Below, in pieces: positions 50,334 through 63,600 of a stretch of 64,000 nucleotides of DNA. The DNA is taken from positions 558,001 to 622,000 of the forward strand of contig JAQOOI010000016.1 in the NCBI GenBank assembly GCA_028554645.1, in the 5' to 3' direction. The translations under genes were made by a program, and so were the position numbers. This DNA is from Omphalotus guepiniiformis (Eukaryota; Basidiomycota; Agaricomycetes; Agaricales; Omphalotaceae). Within the stretch, counting starts at the first letter, position 1; the number at the start of each line of letters is the position of its first letter. The notes beneath the pieces were generated by a model. The model searched no databases. It worked only from the letters and a program-made list of their open reading frames with translations, and had not been told where the DNA came from.

Positions 50334-51405
50334 ATGTATCGTGACGAATGGACTGTCACGCCGTGCTTCATCTACCTATGTTATCGGTATAAAGCCCAGA
50401 AGAACAAACGTTGCCGCCCCAGCGTTTTCTTGCCTTTTGTATACGTCTTCAGTGTCAGCATAGCAGAAGGCCGACCACTCAGACGTCGTCCCGGAACAGA
50501 AGCAGATACACGGGTGAAGGACTTCAGCTTAGATGACGTTGAGATAGACCTCGAGGCCGATGGAATTACTGGACAAGAGCCTAATGCCAGCCAAGGAATC
50601 TCGCCGAATACAACGTACGTGAGGTTTGAAGCGTGCCACTGTTAGATTGACCAGTTCGTTCTCTTAGGTCTGAGGAGATACAAGGAGTAGGCATAGCATC
50701 GATGTCGCCCACCCCTCAAAGCTCGCGCGTCGGCTCGCAGGCCAGAAGTACCACTGCTTCACTGTCAAGAGATCAGCAACTGGGCGACCAAGCTAGTTCT
50801 ACTGGGCACAGTTACCCAACGGACGCGACCAGTACCTTGATTGTGACACAAACAGATGCTAGCATGCCTCAAGTGACGTATAATGGTGCGATCCACTGAA
50901 TCTGGATTCGTACATTGGTGTTTATGGGTCGTTCGTAGGAGTCATTCGAGTCGAAGCGTCATTTGAAGTTGGAGTTCGCCCTACCAATTCTGGCATCGCT
51001 GACGTGGTTCCCACCTCAGTAACATATCCCCTTGTTATATCTGGGCCTTCCATCGTGCATTGCACGGCATTGGGATTGTCATCATCACCAGAGTTCATAA
51101 TGGTCGGCCTGCTTGTAGCTATCTTCTTACTAATGCTTTTCGTAAGTTCTTTTGCGGCATTTGGGTACCAGCTTTGATTAACACTACAATCTTGACTGTA
51201 GTACCCTCTGTTTTGGACTCGTCGTAAACACAAAACTGTTCCCTCAGAAACTGACACCATCCAACCTTTTCCACTGGTTCCGTGGAATGCTATCACTTTA
51301 GATTCCCAGACTGTCTCTCCCATCTATGCCAACCTGAAAACCGCCGCTGGCCGAGACTCAAAACATTCTGTTAACACTTTGGCTGCCGATTCGTCTCCTC
51401 CGTAG
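50334..51405 (+). CDS. Probable single-pass membrane protein
   Basis: The well-supported part starts at the exon holding RPLRRRPGTEADTRVKDFSL (about 50.47 kb). It continues through an intron to a Ser/Thr-rich segment (SRVGSQARSTTASLSRDQQ), then by intron (gtgcga...cgtag) to GVIRVEASFEVGVRP and the helix FIMVGLLVAIFLLMLFYPLF. This is followed by WTRRKHK, a stop-transfer sequence, across a last intron (gtaagt...ctgtag near 51.14-51.20 kb). The tail (PFPLVPWNAITLD...) ends at 51405. The first 40 residues from the ATG at 50334 contain a hydrophobic Phe/Val/Tyr run that may be an intron or a signal anchor, so the start is uncertain. Function is not recognised. Confidence 0.5.
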
Positions 51406-52351
51406 ATTCGGATGTATGTATAATATTTCTAGACAGACAATTGCCCATATCAGGCGGAAAAACGTAGTTCACATACATAGGACAAACCAACAAAGTTGAC
51501 AGTAAGCTATGGGCAATTACGAGCATCCTGAATTCAAGTCAAAAGATCTGCTGAGTACAAAGGTCCCGAACCCAGCAGAGAAAGGGGAAAGTGCAAGTCA
51601 TTAGGTCTTCATAATAGACTTCAATGAATCTCGATATGCAGTAGCAAAGACCACGGCTATTCGCGCTCGAATTCGACTCCGAGAACGATCGTGCTGTTGA
51701 CGATGACCTTTTAATGTCAGCGGCACAGATGTGACTAATACCTTTAGTACCGTCGCATGTATGTGCTATTCATATCTGGTTGGGGGTTGCTATCGACCGG
51801 GCACTGAGATAATAGCTGAAAGTGATAGGAAAGCTGATCCCCACTGAATTGATGAGATTGTAGGGCGTAAAACTCGTAGCGCCTCGGGTCGGGCGCTCCC
51901 ATACACGTATGTAGCTAGCACTCTTGCAGGCTCTTGCAATGCCGTTGCATTGTAAGCAAGGTGTGTCCAAAAGAAGAACGTCCCAAGGACGCAATTTGGG
52001 TGAACTTTGAGCATGCACTGCGTGAGTCAGAGATATTTTCGAATTCCTATCAAGGTAGTTGCCATCAGGATGAAACGAGGATAGGGATGATGACGTTGAA
52101 AGGCTGCGCCTTCAAATCCAATTGTGAAAAGTGTTCATGTTCAAGAGTGAACGAGCTTGAGAGAAATTCGGTGGAATCCAAGTGTTATCCCGAGCAGAAT
52201 TCGAAGGAACATGGTCACTTGGTAGATATAATTGAAGAGAAAGCTTTCCAAATTGGGTAAAAATGTACATAAGTCCTTAGACATAGATGTGTCACGACCG
52301 GCCGGCAGCTTTCCTACGACTGCCCTTCCACCACCTTTTCCTTCTCCCACC
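51406..52351. other. Intergenic region upstream of the RING gene
   Basis: Frames 51934-52260 (plus) and 51770-52018 (minus) have no domain. The 52232 frame would begin with TTG, not ATG, so it is the 5' leader or promoter of the RING gene rather than coding sequence. Confidence 0.4.
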
Positions 52352-55300
52352 ATGTCGTCCAACTGCCCGCCGCAGCTGCAGTTGACGCTGCCAGCAAATA
52401 CAACATCCTTCAAGCGGTCTTTTGAACAGTTTGGATTTGACCTTGAGAGCCCCGTCGGTGGTGGCGATCCTGGCACCGGGGGGAGTAGTAGCAGACGAAA
52501 TATTGGAGGCAGCAGTTTGAGTGGAAATGAGAGGAATAAGAGGGCGAGAAGTGCAAGCAGTCTGTCTGATGGCAATGATTCTCTCAGAAGCTCCAGGTCA
52601 TCGACATTCGCTTCGGGATCAAGTGATACCAGTGTCAGCGAGGACAGCGACTCACAGCCGGGCCCCTCAGCTTTAACTGCCAGCAGGCCCGCCACAATGA
52701 CACCTATTGTTGGCCTCGAACGTTCCTTCGACCCGCCAAGACTACCCACCCCAGATTTACCAGAAATTCAAGATATTGAGATGCCTGATTATCAGCTGGA
52801 GAGCGACGCAGAGCAACTTTCAACAGAGCAAACGACGGGATCGATCGAGAACTATAGACTGTCTCTCTCGAGGTTCAACTCGTTTGACTCGCACATTGCG
52901 GCTCTTCGTCGGTCGAGGTCACCTTCTCTTCATAGACCGCCGACTCCCCCGCCTACTTTACCCCCACTTTCCTTGACCGAAGAATCGGCATCCCAGAACA
53001 TATTTTTAGAATCCTCTACGGAACCCCTGCATTCTCCGCCGGTAATTCTTAGCTCTGGACGATCTGAAGCAGCACCAACGTTCTCAACTACTCAGCAACG
53101 ACCCTCTAACTCCAATCGTGATGATACCCCAACTCATGACCAAGGTACGTAGCAGTAATCGCTCACATAGTCTTATGCTTATACTGTATCTGCAGAAACT
53201 CCGCCTCGTCTCCCTTCCCCTGTACATCACTCAACATCCGCGCTGACCGCACCGTATCTGGACGCTTCCCCTTCCGAATCCCGCCCACCTGTTATTAACC
53301 TTGACGTTGAGGGAACCACTTCTCGTGATGACGATGATGACGACTATGTCTCTTTTAGAGAGCGATTGAACAATGCGGTAGATTTACTTGAGGCGGACGA
53401 CCTGCATTCTTTCAGAGAACGACTGAGCTCTGCCCTTGATGCTGTTAGACCTAGGTCGGCTAATCGTGCCAATCGCACCTCCAGCAATACTCAAGATGAC
53501 AGGGAACGTTCTGTACCCCCAGCATTTTCGTCTGGGTCCATGTCAAGGTCCTCGTCTTTGACCTCAGAGTACGGTTCTGGTGGATCCAGTATTACTCAGA
53601 GAAATGGGAGTGAATCGTCGAACTCGTGGAGGTCAGCGCTAATGAACCCCGGCACAAACAGCGGCAGTAATACTCGCCCTACCCGACTCAGAGACTTCTT
53701 CGGTGCTTCGTCTTCCTCATCAGGTCCATCGTCTCTCAGGCTGTTAGAGACACCACAGTCTAGGTCAGGATCGTCGGCGCCCGCGCTACTTATGCCTTCG
53801 TTGCCAACTACGCCCTTGGACTTGGGTGAGGAGACACGTAGAGATGACAATAGGGATGTCATTGCCGATGATGGAGACAACGCGGATGAGAATCAAATCT
53901 CTTCCACTACTGCCATCTCACCAGGATCTTCATCTCGACCCGCTTTTCTCTTCCCCGTTAGTCATCGGCCCGCGCCTACGTCTTTGCAACCTTCCCACCC
54001 TGCGCGCTCTTCGCGTCAGCCTTCTGTAAACTCACCGTCAAACCAATCTCGTCCCATGCAGCCTCTCCTTCTTCGCCGCCAGTCTTCACAGTCTGTGCTC
54101 TCTAACAACTCCATGTCCTCGCTAAACTCGTTCAACAGAGAGTTGGCGAGGTGGTTTGAGGACGCGGCTGATCAGCCTGGGCAAGGTTCAAGCTCCGGTG
54201 CTACGTCTTTCCATGCAGATGGGAATGCAGATCATGCTCCCGAGTCCGAACGCGATTTAGATGAAGAGCAGGACTTGAGCGATTTCAGGTACTTGGCTCG
54301 GAATGAAATGAGGCGCCGTAGCAGACAGCTTATTCTACCTCCTTCTAGCCCTTCATCAAGTCCACGTAATGCAAGTTCAACGTCTCTACCTGCTCGTACT
54401 TCGACTTCGGGCCTTGTCGATAGGCTTAACTTTGATGAAGAGGAACAGGACGCTACATCGAATTCTGGTCCAGAGAGGGGTTCATTTGAAGCCATTATAG
54501 CTTCTTTCCGTAGAGAAGTTGGTAACAGTGTGGCGGCAGCTTCTAGGACAGCTTCATCCCCTCTTATTCCGGCATCCTCGATCGCTGCTGCAGGTGGTTT
54601 CAATTCAACTGCGCCAAACGCCAGAGCACCGCCTTCCTTGAGTTCCTTGATTGCCCGGGAGAATAGGGACAGTCTGGAAATGGATGTTGACTTGGACCCT
54701 TGGGCTGTAGAACCAAGCAGGGATATGATCAATCTGATCACACAGAGGCGTGCAGAGGCAAGGAGATACCGTGAACTTGGCTTGCATGGTCCCCGTGAAG
54801 CAACAGAGGAAAGGGAAGAAGGAAGGAGGAATGTGAACGAGAATGAGAGAAGTATCTCGAACAGCGCTGGCTATCGACTTACTGGTGAGTTTCGCAATTG
54901 AAATGAAAAACCTGTTGTTTATATCATTTTTTTTGCAGCACATGATGATGATTCACGATGGTCCTCGTCCACTTCCGCGCCGGTACGATGGCAGCTGAGA
55001 TGGAATGAAGCACTAGAGCAAAGCCTGGATGTTGCTCCTCCTGGAGAAGATGGTTTCTCTGATATAGAGAGGGAATTATCTGAGTCGGAAAGGATATGGA
55101 GAATCTCAAGAAGGATGGGACATGGCCTCCGAAATGGCGCAAGCTCAAACTCGACCCTATATAACGAGAATAACGCAGCCAGAACTGGTTTGAGTGCTCG
55201 TTCTCAGGCTTCTGATTCAGGTGTGTTGCTCAACGGTTTGGTCACGGCGAATTGCTCAAGTTGTCATGCTTCATTCCTCATTTAGATATGCTGCCTCGTT

Positions 55301-58300
55301 TCCTTGACGGTGAGTGCTGGAGTTTCATTTGGCATATGTAGTGTGGGACTGATGGTTATCTTAGGTGGTGACACTCATGGGGGGCATTCATCCAGCTCTA
55401 ATAGCCTGGCATATCGTCGCGCGCGGTCAAGAATTCCTGGCTCAACTCGTCCCAGCGCCTCGAACTCGCTCATGACAGAGAACGCTGCAGAACTCAGGCG
55501 TCAAAGCGCGCATGCAGACCTCATGGACCACCTTGGTTCGCACGGCCATTCATACGAGGATTCCACTTCAAACGATTACAACCACCTGAGGGTTTCACTC
55601 AGCCGTCGACCAGATGCGCCGCGGAACGACTACGTGCGCTCTGGCTCGTTGAACTCTCCGGTGCTTCCTCCTTTGTCTTACCAATACAGAAGCCCTAGCC
55701 CAGGAACACCTCAGCCTATGTCAGACATATTGGATGCCGCTGATCGGGAATTGGAAGCTCAAGAGAGCCGCGAGGAGCCACGTCAACAACGTTCATCTCG
55801 AAGACCGACGAGTCTATCCTGGCTCCCACCCGCACAGAACACAACATCATCAAGCTCGCCCTTCCTTCCCACTCCTACTTTTTCGTCGCTGGGCCTAGAT
55901 GGCATAGACCCTAATGAGGATGATTCTTCTCCTCCTGGAGAAAGGTTTCGAAGGCGGTCACTTGTGCCGTGGGGTGGCCCTCTATCTCGCACCTCATCGT
56001 CTCGCAGTCCGTCGCGAAATGCACGACCGGATCCTGCACCGCGGGGTCATACACATAGCTCTTCTTGGTCATCGTTCTCTCGTGACAGAGCGGCTCCAGA
56101 TAGTATGGAATTCTTTGATTCGCAGAGATCTAGCATCTCTGATATGGCTCGAACTATTACAGGCACAGGTAACGGCGCTCCGCCGCGAAATACAGACAGC
56201 CCGTTTGCCTCTATGCTGGCTACTATTGCCCCTTATCGTGCTGCCAATGCTCTACTTGGGTCACTCGAGTCATCAAATAGAAGGCCTCCCGCAAGCGCAC
56301 CATCTCGTGCAGTTCAGCGCTCTAGCTCTCAGGGTCACCGGTCTATATTCCAGCGCCCTTCTAATCCTCCACCCTTCATCCCGCCTCCCGATCTCGGTGA
56401 TATGTTCGTGCCCGACGGTATTTCTAGTGGCTTGAATTCTCCGGACAGACCAGAATTTGAACGAATGACTTCTACTGGGTACGATCAGAGTGATTTGCTT
56501 GGCTTTGGTTTGGACGCCTTACCGTCTCGAAACGGTCGACCACCTTCCCCTGGTCCTCGCCCTACCCATCAAACACGCACATCTTTGTCTACGTCAGCTA
56601 ATGCGTCGTCCGGTGGTGCTTCAGGAAGGTACACTGAAATCGATGTCGATTCTTTCGCTCCTGGACCTTTCCGAAACACGATGCAACGACTGATTGATCA
56701 AGAACGATCTAGAAATCCTCCTTCAGAACCTCCATCGATTCCCCCGCTCACTTTCGATGATGATGATCATTTTTCAATTCCATCAAGACTTTCGAGGAAC
56801 GGAGACAGCTTGGATTATTACGTAAGTTTCTCATGACCCTACTGTCGTGATAAATGTAATGTGTCTTTTGTAGAACCCTCGTACTACCAATCACCGTCGA
56901 AACGAAAGCAGTGGCGCTCTAACTTCTAATGCGATGTTTGGAGACCCACCCGGTGGCAGTCATCCTACTTCCAGCGCGAGCAATAGAGATCCCTTCGCCC
57001 GCAGAGCTCAGTCTTCGACTTCCTTGAATCGACCACCTCAGCCTCGACATGCTGCTGCTCATCGATTAAGGTCCCCAGAACGTAGGCATGACGACCTGCA
57101 TTCATTGATGATCAGCCGTGCGAGGATGGAGGCTTCCCTGCTCGATGGTTCTGTGCCTACAGGCTCCTCAAGTGACCTTGCAGGGCTCAACCACGCAATC
57201 GATGTATTGAGACCTGATGGATTATCCGAAACCCGTTCTCACCAGCTGATCAATCGATACCGCGAAACGAGAAACGCCAACACAGGTAGTAATAATAACC
57301 CTTTGTACACCACGACTTCTCTTTGGGGAAACTTGGAAAGTGACAGCAACAGCAATAACAGCAACAACGCACGATCACCTCGATATCCTAATACATCGGC
57401 TTGGTATAGAAGGCTCAGCGACAATGCTCTGAATGCGATGGCATCCTCTACAGCTACTGATGCAAGGGCAGGGGCTACAGCGACAAGGCGCAGGCCCGGC
57501 TCCCCGGCCCGTGGGCTCGACAGATCTGAAGCTCTACACGAGCGGTACTCGAGTTCGAATGGTAGAGGGAGGTTCAGCGCAGCGAGAGCTGCCAGGCACA
57601 GGCTACCTGAGTTGAGTGTGTTTGGGGAACGAGACCTTCCCAGCAGTAATGACATCCTCGGACCTTTTTCGAGGTTGAGGAGGGGACGTAATACCTTCAG
57701 CTTAGGTGATTTCATTGTGAGTGATGCTGCCTATGTGGTCTTCTATCTGTATTTACTCTTGGTGTCACAGCGCGATGAGGACTTTGACACGTCGTATGAG
57801 GGACTCATATCGCTGGAAGCTACTATTGGTGAAGCTAAGCCACGTTCCACTCCTGAACACGTAGTAGCTGGTTTGGAAGCTGGATTTTTCAAAGACTGGG
57901 CAACAGCAGGTTGTGATCAGCGATGCCCTATTTGCTTGGACGATGTGCGTTTTCATTCTAACCAGGTTTTTCACGGCAAGCTGTTGACATCATTCTAGTA
58001 CAAACAATTGGATCCAGTCCTGAAGCTGAATGATTGCACGCACTGGCTTCACAAGGGTTGTTTAGAGGTACGCTTCCTGCTGTAAACCTCTCGATGGGGA
58101 GACTGACACGGGGGTTTAGAGCAATGGTTGAAGGGTGCTAGTACATGCCCAGTTTGTCGCAAGGCTGTAAAGGGTGCTGTACCTCATCGTCGTCATCATT
58201 TCTTGAGAGCACAGGAGCGGCCTTCCTTCAGTAATGAAGCCGGTCCAAGCCGCAACGGCAATCCAGACAGGTCTACCACAAACGCTACCACAAACGCTAC

Positions 58301-58448
58301 CACAACTGCGCCTGGTTCCAGCAACAATGCCCAAAGTGATAATTCCAATACCAACGCGAACGCAAGTAACACAGATACCCCTAATACTTCAAGCACAGGT
58401 AGAAGGACGCATCCGCGTTTCATGCTCCCTCGTCAGCTACCTCCTTGA
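52352..58448 (+). CDS. Very long Ser-rich protein with C-terminal RING-H2 domain (putative E3 ubiquitin ligase)
   Basis: Exons starting at ATG 52352 (MSSNCPPQLQLTLPANTTS) read in series through about 53.15, 54.9, 55.3, 56.84 and 57.7 kb to a stop at 58448: roughly 1,850 residues. Most of it is Ser/Arg/Pro/Asn-rich and predicted disordered, with acidic patches (DDDDDDY) and a duplicated short helix (SFRERLNNAVDLLE / SFRERLSSALDAVR). The only fold is the RING-H2 near the end: CDQRCPICLDDV, then across two introns LNDCTHWLHKGCLEQWL and STCPVCR, with all eight metal ligands (C3H2C3). Role: transfer of ubiquitin from an E2; UBC13 is encoded in this window, but pairing is unproven. A Thr/Asn-rich tail with a 12-bp repeat ends the protein. 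The ORF may be two genes, but introns link the pieces in frame. Confidence 0.75.
58273..58308 (+). repeat. 12-bp tandem repeat CTACCACAAACG, three copies
   Basis: Two exact copies and one variant lie in the 3' coding part of the RING gene, encoding a repeated Thr-Thr-Asn-Ala motif. The unit keeps the frame, so length may vary between strains. Confidence 0.65.
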
Positions 58449-59690
58449 TGGCATTGTCTCATGTGTGATTTTTACATATCAAAGTTTCTTCTACTGCTTT
58501 GCTTATATTTACGATATGTTACGATCTCTCCTTCTCTTTCCTACATACATGATTCTATTAAAACTCAGCATTTCCTTGTTCCCTTTTTATATATTTCCCA
58601 CTTGGTATCTCTCTAGCAATTCATGTAACGTTATATTTTCAGGCTTGGTGTATAGTAAGTAGCTGTATATGAGAACATTTGTATGACAGATGATTGCGTC
58701 CGAAACCCCGAGAGCTTCTAGCTCGATATTATCCTAACTTTAATCACTCTAAATGTAGTTGAATTCATCACTTTCAATGATACGGCATGGAGGACCAAGC
58801 ATATATCAAATACATAATGAAATTTTTGGTTTTTTGGTGGGCTGACCTTGGGACTTGCTCCAGACTTGCTCCAGCGAATCCGACACACAATTCTGTCAAG
58901 ACTTCAAGCCGTGAAACAACCAGGAAAGAACAGTCGCTGTAAAGATTTTTCAGTCAGGGTCCCTGTGTAAAATTTCTCCTATGTACCCGCTGTAGTAACC
59001 AAGTCATCAGAAGTTCAGAACATGATAATGATCAGGAAAACATCAGACTCGGACGCGTATCATATACGGCGTCGTCCACAGAAGCTTCGTTCATTGCTGG
59101 TTGAGATCTGGGTGAGATCAAAGAAAGCCGTTCGATTTCGACAATGGGAGCTCCAAAAAGAGATTTCTCGACTGAAGGGGGATGTGTACGCGCTTGTCTA
59201 CATCTACTACACCGCAAACAGACCTTTTATGTAGTAAACCCTACCATAGACATTCATATTCAGGTCTGAGCACCCTTGAGCACACCGTCCATGATCCAGC
59301 CGTAGCCAGCCGTCCGCGGAAGAGTCTGTTCCAGACAACGGGATGTGGGTTCTCCTCATTCATTACTGTTACATGTCTGCTCCGTGACATTATTTTTAGA
59401 TACTATCAAAGATTTCAATTGTCAAGATGGTGTCTTAAACACGCCATATTCACGCTCACTCAGATCGCTCGAAGAGAATTGAAAAAGGGAAATGGTATTA
59501 TGTGGTAGTGGTATTAGTACGGTAGGCAGTACTAAGTGTAATACGTTGAAGGATCGGCACCGGAAAACATCAACCACCGTGCATTTCGTAAAACGACTTA
59601 CACAACAAGTTGTAGGGGAGAAATGGCGCAAATGGCCGCCATGCCCCCGCACCGAGTTCCATCCATGCTCCAAAGTGCAATTAGATGCAC
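58449..59690. other. Convergent 3' intergenic region
   Basis: There is no gene. A doubled ACTTGCTCCAG lies near 58.85 kb, and short frames on both strands (59022-59234, 59182-59508, 59492-59707) lack motifs. Confidence 0.4.
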
Positions 59691-60551
59691 TTAAGCGTAG
59701 GAAGTGATGGTGGCAAGCACCGAGGTAGCGGTGGCAGTGACAGTGTAGAAGGTGGTGGAAGCAGTGACAGTGGACCAGGAGACACCGAGGAAAGCGAAGT
59801 GGGAAGTAAGTCCAAGGCTGAGGACGATGGAGAGGACTTCGCCGATGAGGGGCAACAAGATGAGGAGCAGGCCACCAACAGTGTTAAGGACAAGCTGCAA
59901 GAGCTGAGCAACGGCAATGCTATGGAAAGCCCATCAGTATAGAATCAAACCCAATCTCGGGATGAGACTTACACAACGTCGGCGACCAGAGGGAAGATGA
60001 CTTTGTATTCAGCAACGGCAACGACCTTGAGCACGACAGCAAGAGCACCGCAGATCAACTAAGAAAGGGGGGAATTAGCTAGAGATCACGATGTGATGTA
60101 AAAGGTGATCATACAAGAAGCAATTCCGAAACGAGGTGGGCAATGTCGAGGAGAGAGAGGACACCGGTAGCAGTAGCAAGGACGACATCAAGAGTCTCGC
60201 CAACGAGAAGCTGGACTTCGCCGATAGCACCAATGATGACTTCCTTGACCTCAACGAGAATCGGGGTCACAATCTCAACAGTGCAGTTCTCCTTCGTGAT
60301 GTAGGCTGAAAAAGTCACAGGTAAGAAGACAATCGAAGAAAGATCGCTGATGCTGATTACTTACTGAGCTGCACAACGAGGGGCTCAATCTTGGTGGTGA
60401 CCTCCGTGATGATGGTGGGGAGAGCGGAGCATCCGCAACGAGCCTCCAAAGCCGACAAGGCGTTAGAGACGGGAGCGGGGGCAGGAGCAGCCCAGGTGAA
60501 TGCCGCGCAGGCAAGGGTGGCGAGGAGGGAGAAGGTGCCGAATGAACGCAT
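59691..60551 (-). CDS. Small secreted hydrophobic protein, unknown function
   Basis: It starts MRSFGTFSLLATLACAAFTW with AAPAPAPV, a textbook signal peptide. The mature part begins with a CGCSALPTIITEV segment, then (introns at each junction) TYITKENCTVEIVTPILVEV, a run of Val/Leu/Ile-rich helices (VQLLVGETLDVVLATATGVL, LICGALAVVLKVVAVAEYKV, LLQLVLNTVGGLLLILLPLI) and a Thr-rich tail ending TSYA. Length about 220 residues. It has only three cysteines after the signal, so it is not a hydrophobin (eight needed). Similar hydrophobic secreted proteins are common in agarics without known role; surface or cell-wall association is a guess. A TATA box lies upstream at 60662-60667. Confidence 0.75.
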
Positions 60552-60661
60552 TTTAGATTAAGGAAGGTGTGGTTGAAAAGAGAGTGAGTTGTGAAGTCGT
60601 TGAGGGAATGAAGACAAGTGAGAACTAGTCGATGAGGGTAAACTACCAGAATAGACTGGTT

Positions 60662-60667
60662 CTTATA
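60662..60667 (-). promoter_or_regulatory. TATA box of the secreted-protein gene
   Basis: TATAAG on the minus strand lies 111 bp upstream of the start codon at 60551. The intervening leader is A/G-rich. Confidence 0.45.
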
Positions 60668-63600
60668 CCTTTTCGCCTGAAGGCTAAGATCACGAGGGGG
60701 CTTGCTTCTCTTGGAATGAATCTATTTGTTCAAAATACAAACGAACCACCGGCAAAACGAAGCGGTTCAACGTTTCGCTGAGATGTCACTCTATGTCACC
60801 TTAGCCGGATTCGCAAGCAAGTTGGAGTACCCGACGATCTCCATTTCATTTATGTACGTGAGCTCCGAAGCCCCGTAGAATTGTGATGATGATCCAATGC
60901 TTTGAGAGCGCACGACTCCGCTGAACTTTTCATGCTAGAACATCCAACCAGTAGTTGTGCACTCGCTTCAGAGCGCTGAGCAGACCAGCAAAGACTGGGC
61001 TCGAGGGTTCTGGCCCAAAACCTGGATTCTGCGCGTCAAAGTTCACAAGAATACGAATTAAATTGGAAATGCCCGAAGCGAAAGCGCTAGCGCTAGTGAG
61101 GAGGCGGGAGACGGAGCATAAGTGAATTCAGCATACCAAACATCCATTCCTAAGGAAAGATCGGACTTTACGGGGTGAGCTTGCCTGAATGAGACTGCCA
61201 GCTCGCAGCTGGCTCGCAGTCAGAAACAAACGACACGAGTCGACAGTGGGCACATCATTCCGTAAAAATTCGACAGGAGTTCTGCAGGATCGTCTGTTCA
61301 ATGATGTTCAGAGAGAGGAAAAAAAGACAAACAAGAATCCCGATCAAGTATGTCGTCAACTTCTCATGCATCAACGGCGGTTACCGCCCGCCTGCTCGGC
61401 GTTTCATGCAATGCAGCCCTATAATAATACATATTCCGTAAATCTATTATAGATTATTGAGCCTTCGAGGCCGTCTTCCTAAGTCATATTAAGTAGGGTC
61501 ATCCAAGAACAATTGAACCGTTATACGGCGTAAATCCTCGTAAATCATGCTGCAAGCATGTCCAGCATACCAGACTGAAAAACGCGTCATACTTGCTCTG
61601 CTGAACATGTTTGACCACGATGAATGTTACTCGACGGCACGAGGAAGAGGAGCGAAAAATATTTATGCGTAAGAGTCGGATAAAGGTGAAAAACTGCTGT
61701 ATACGTAATCTAAAAAGGCAAAACGAGTACCCGATTACTTACCCTACTTTGGGCCTACTCCGGGCCTACTTATGTACTTGAATATATAGCGCTACTGTAC
61801 GAAAAATTTTCGACACTAGCAAAACTTGAACCGAAGCAAAATGTAGACGAGCTTCTCAATATCCATGTACTTGCAGGCAGTATGAATCCGTCCTTTTTCC
61901 TCTCCTGCGCTTACTTATTACTTTGAGACTTAGCGAGGCATGCTAGAAAGGTCTCGCATGAATGCAGAGAAAATCTTAAGCGCAGCCCTCCCCGAGCCCT
62001 CCTATCTGACTTTGTTTCGAGCCTAGTGATTCTGAACTAATGAACCAGAAATAATGCCATGAACTTTTACGTGACATGACCTAGTACACGCAGACACGGA
62101 GACCTTCCGGCGAGCCTGGCTACCCAACATAATTTCTTAGTAAGACTGGCATATCCGACGGAACGAAAAAAGCTCTGGAGACTGGCTGGATACTTAGAAT
62201 CGAGCAGGAATCGCCAATGCGACGGTCACAGATATTTCCAGGTATCTCCGTGGAAAGAAGTTTGCCAAAGTATCTTACTCACAGTATAACGCGAAAGGCC
62301 AGGATAGGGACGGAAAACGGTTAACAACATACGGCATTGATCCTACACACCGGAGTCATCGTACGTTGCATGTCTTGAAACTTGCGTGAGCCAGCTCGTC
62401 AGATGTAGGTCTAGGAGCGAGTCAGGAGAGGTCGGGAGGGAGAGAAATATCATATGTATCCAGAGAGAATGTGCTCCATGTCGTAACCACGACCGACGCC
62501 TCCACCATCCCTAAAGTATCGAATATTGAGTACTTCGAAACTCGATCATGGAGACTCCACTTCGTCTCTACTCTATCATATCATATCATCAGCGCTAGAA
62601 GTTTCAAATACTGGTTCTTACATGTTCCGGCACTTGTTTTGAAACAATTGGAAGGCCGCGAATATACTGAAGACATGAAAATCCGTAACTATCGTGGGGG
62701 CAAATTAGGTGAACAAAGTAATGGTCAACTTCAGGTCAACTTCGAAGAGTCGGACGACAAAGTTTTTGGAAGTCAGAGGCGTTGTGACTGCAGCCGGCCG
62801 CGGCGCGAACACGTGCAAGCATTGCGAGCGCTCGCAAAAGCGCCGGCCAGACAACTCTCTCCCTTAACCCTCCCTGAACGTCCCAAGGCAAGACCCTTTC
62901 AAACCAAGAAGTGCTTATCACTGAGCTGCCAGATTCAACATTCAAAATGCTCTCTGTCATTGGTCAACGACTCTTCAATGCAAGCTGTTGCTGTCTCACA
63001 GTGTCTGTTGTAATCTTTCGTGGTTTTTCATATCAATGATCATTATCAATTATGCAACTGTTTCTATCATCCAAGGCTGACAAGGAACAAGTTGAAATGT
63101 ACTATCTGCGGGCACTGAAACCACTGGAAACCACTGGACAATCTGGCCGCCAACTTGAATCATTCAAGCAGGACCATTCACTGGCCTCTCAATCACCAAT
63201 ACTCTTGAACTCATTAATCTCCGTCATCGAGCATATTACCTGAATGAACATTCTTGATGACACCCTCATCTCGTTGCCCTGACGTTCGTACGCTGCACTT
63301 CGGGATGTTCGACTGCATCGTTGAACTCGACATGAATCTTGGAAGTGCCGGACAGCCCCTTTAGTGTTTTCTGATACGTGCAGTTACTCTTAGTAGGCTG
63401 CTTGCCTCTTGGTTGACTGGTATGTGTGTTTTTCACGTTCTTGAGACGTAGATCATCTGACAAGGTCAAAGGAAGAAACCGATATTGAGGTATACTGTAC
63501 TATTTGTGCGCACAGAGTTCACCGCACAATCTGGCTGTCATCGCTCTGCCGACTTGATTCGAAAAGGATCCGGATTCATCCACTGGTCTATCAATGTCCA

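Noticed and set aside
59691..60551. Hydrophobin
   Set aside because: The small secreted protein lacks the eight-cysteine pattern (CC doublets) that defines hydrophobins.
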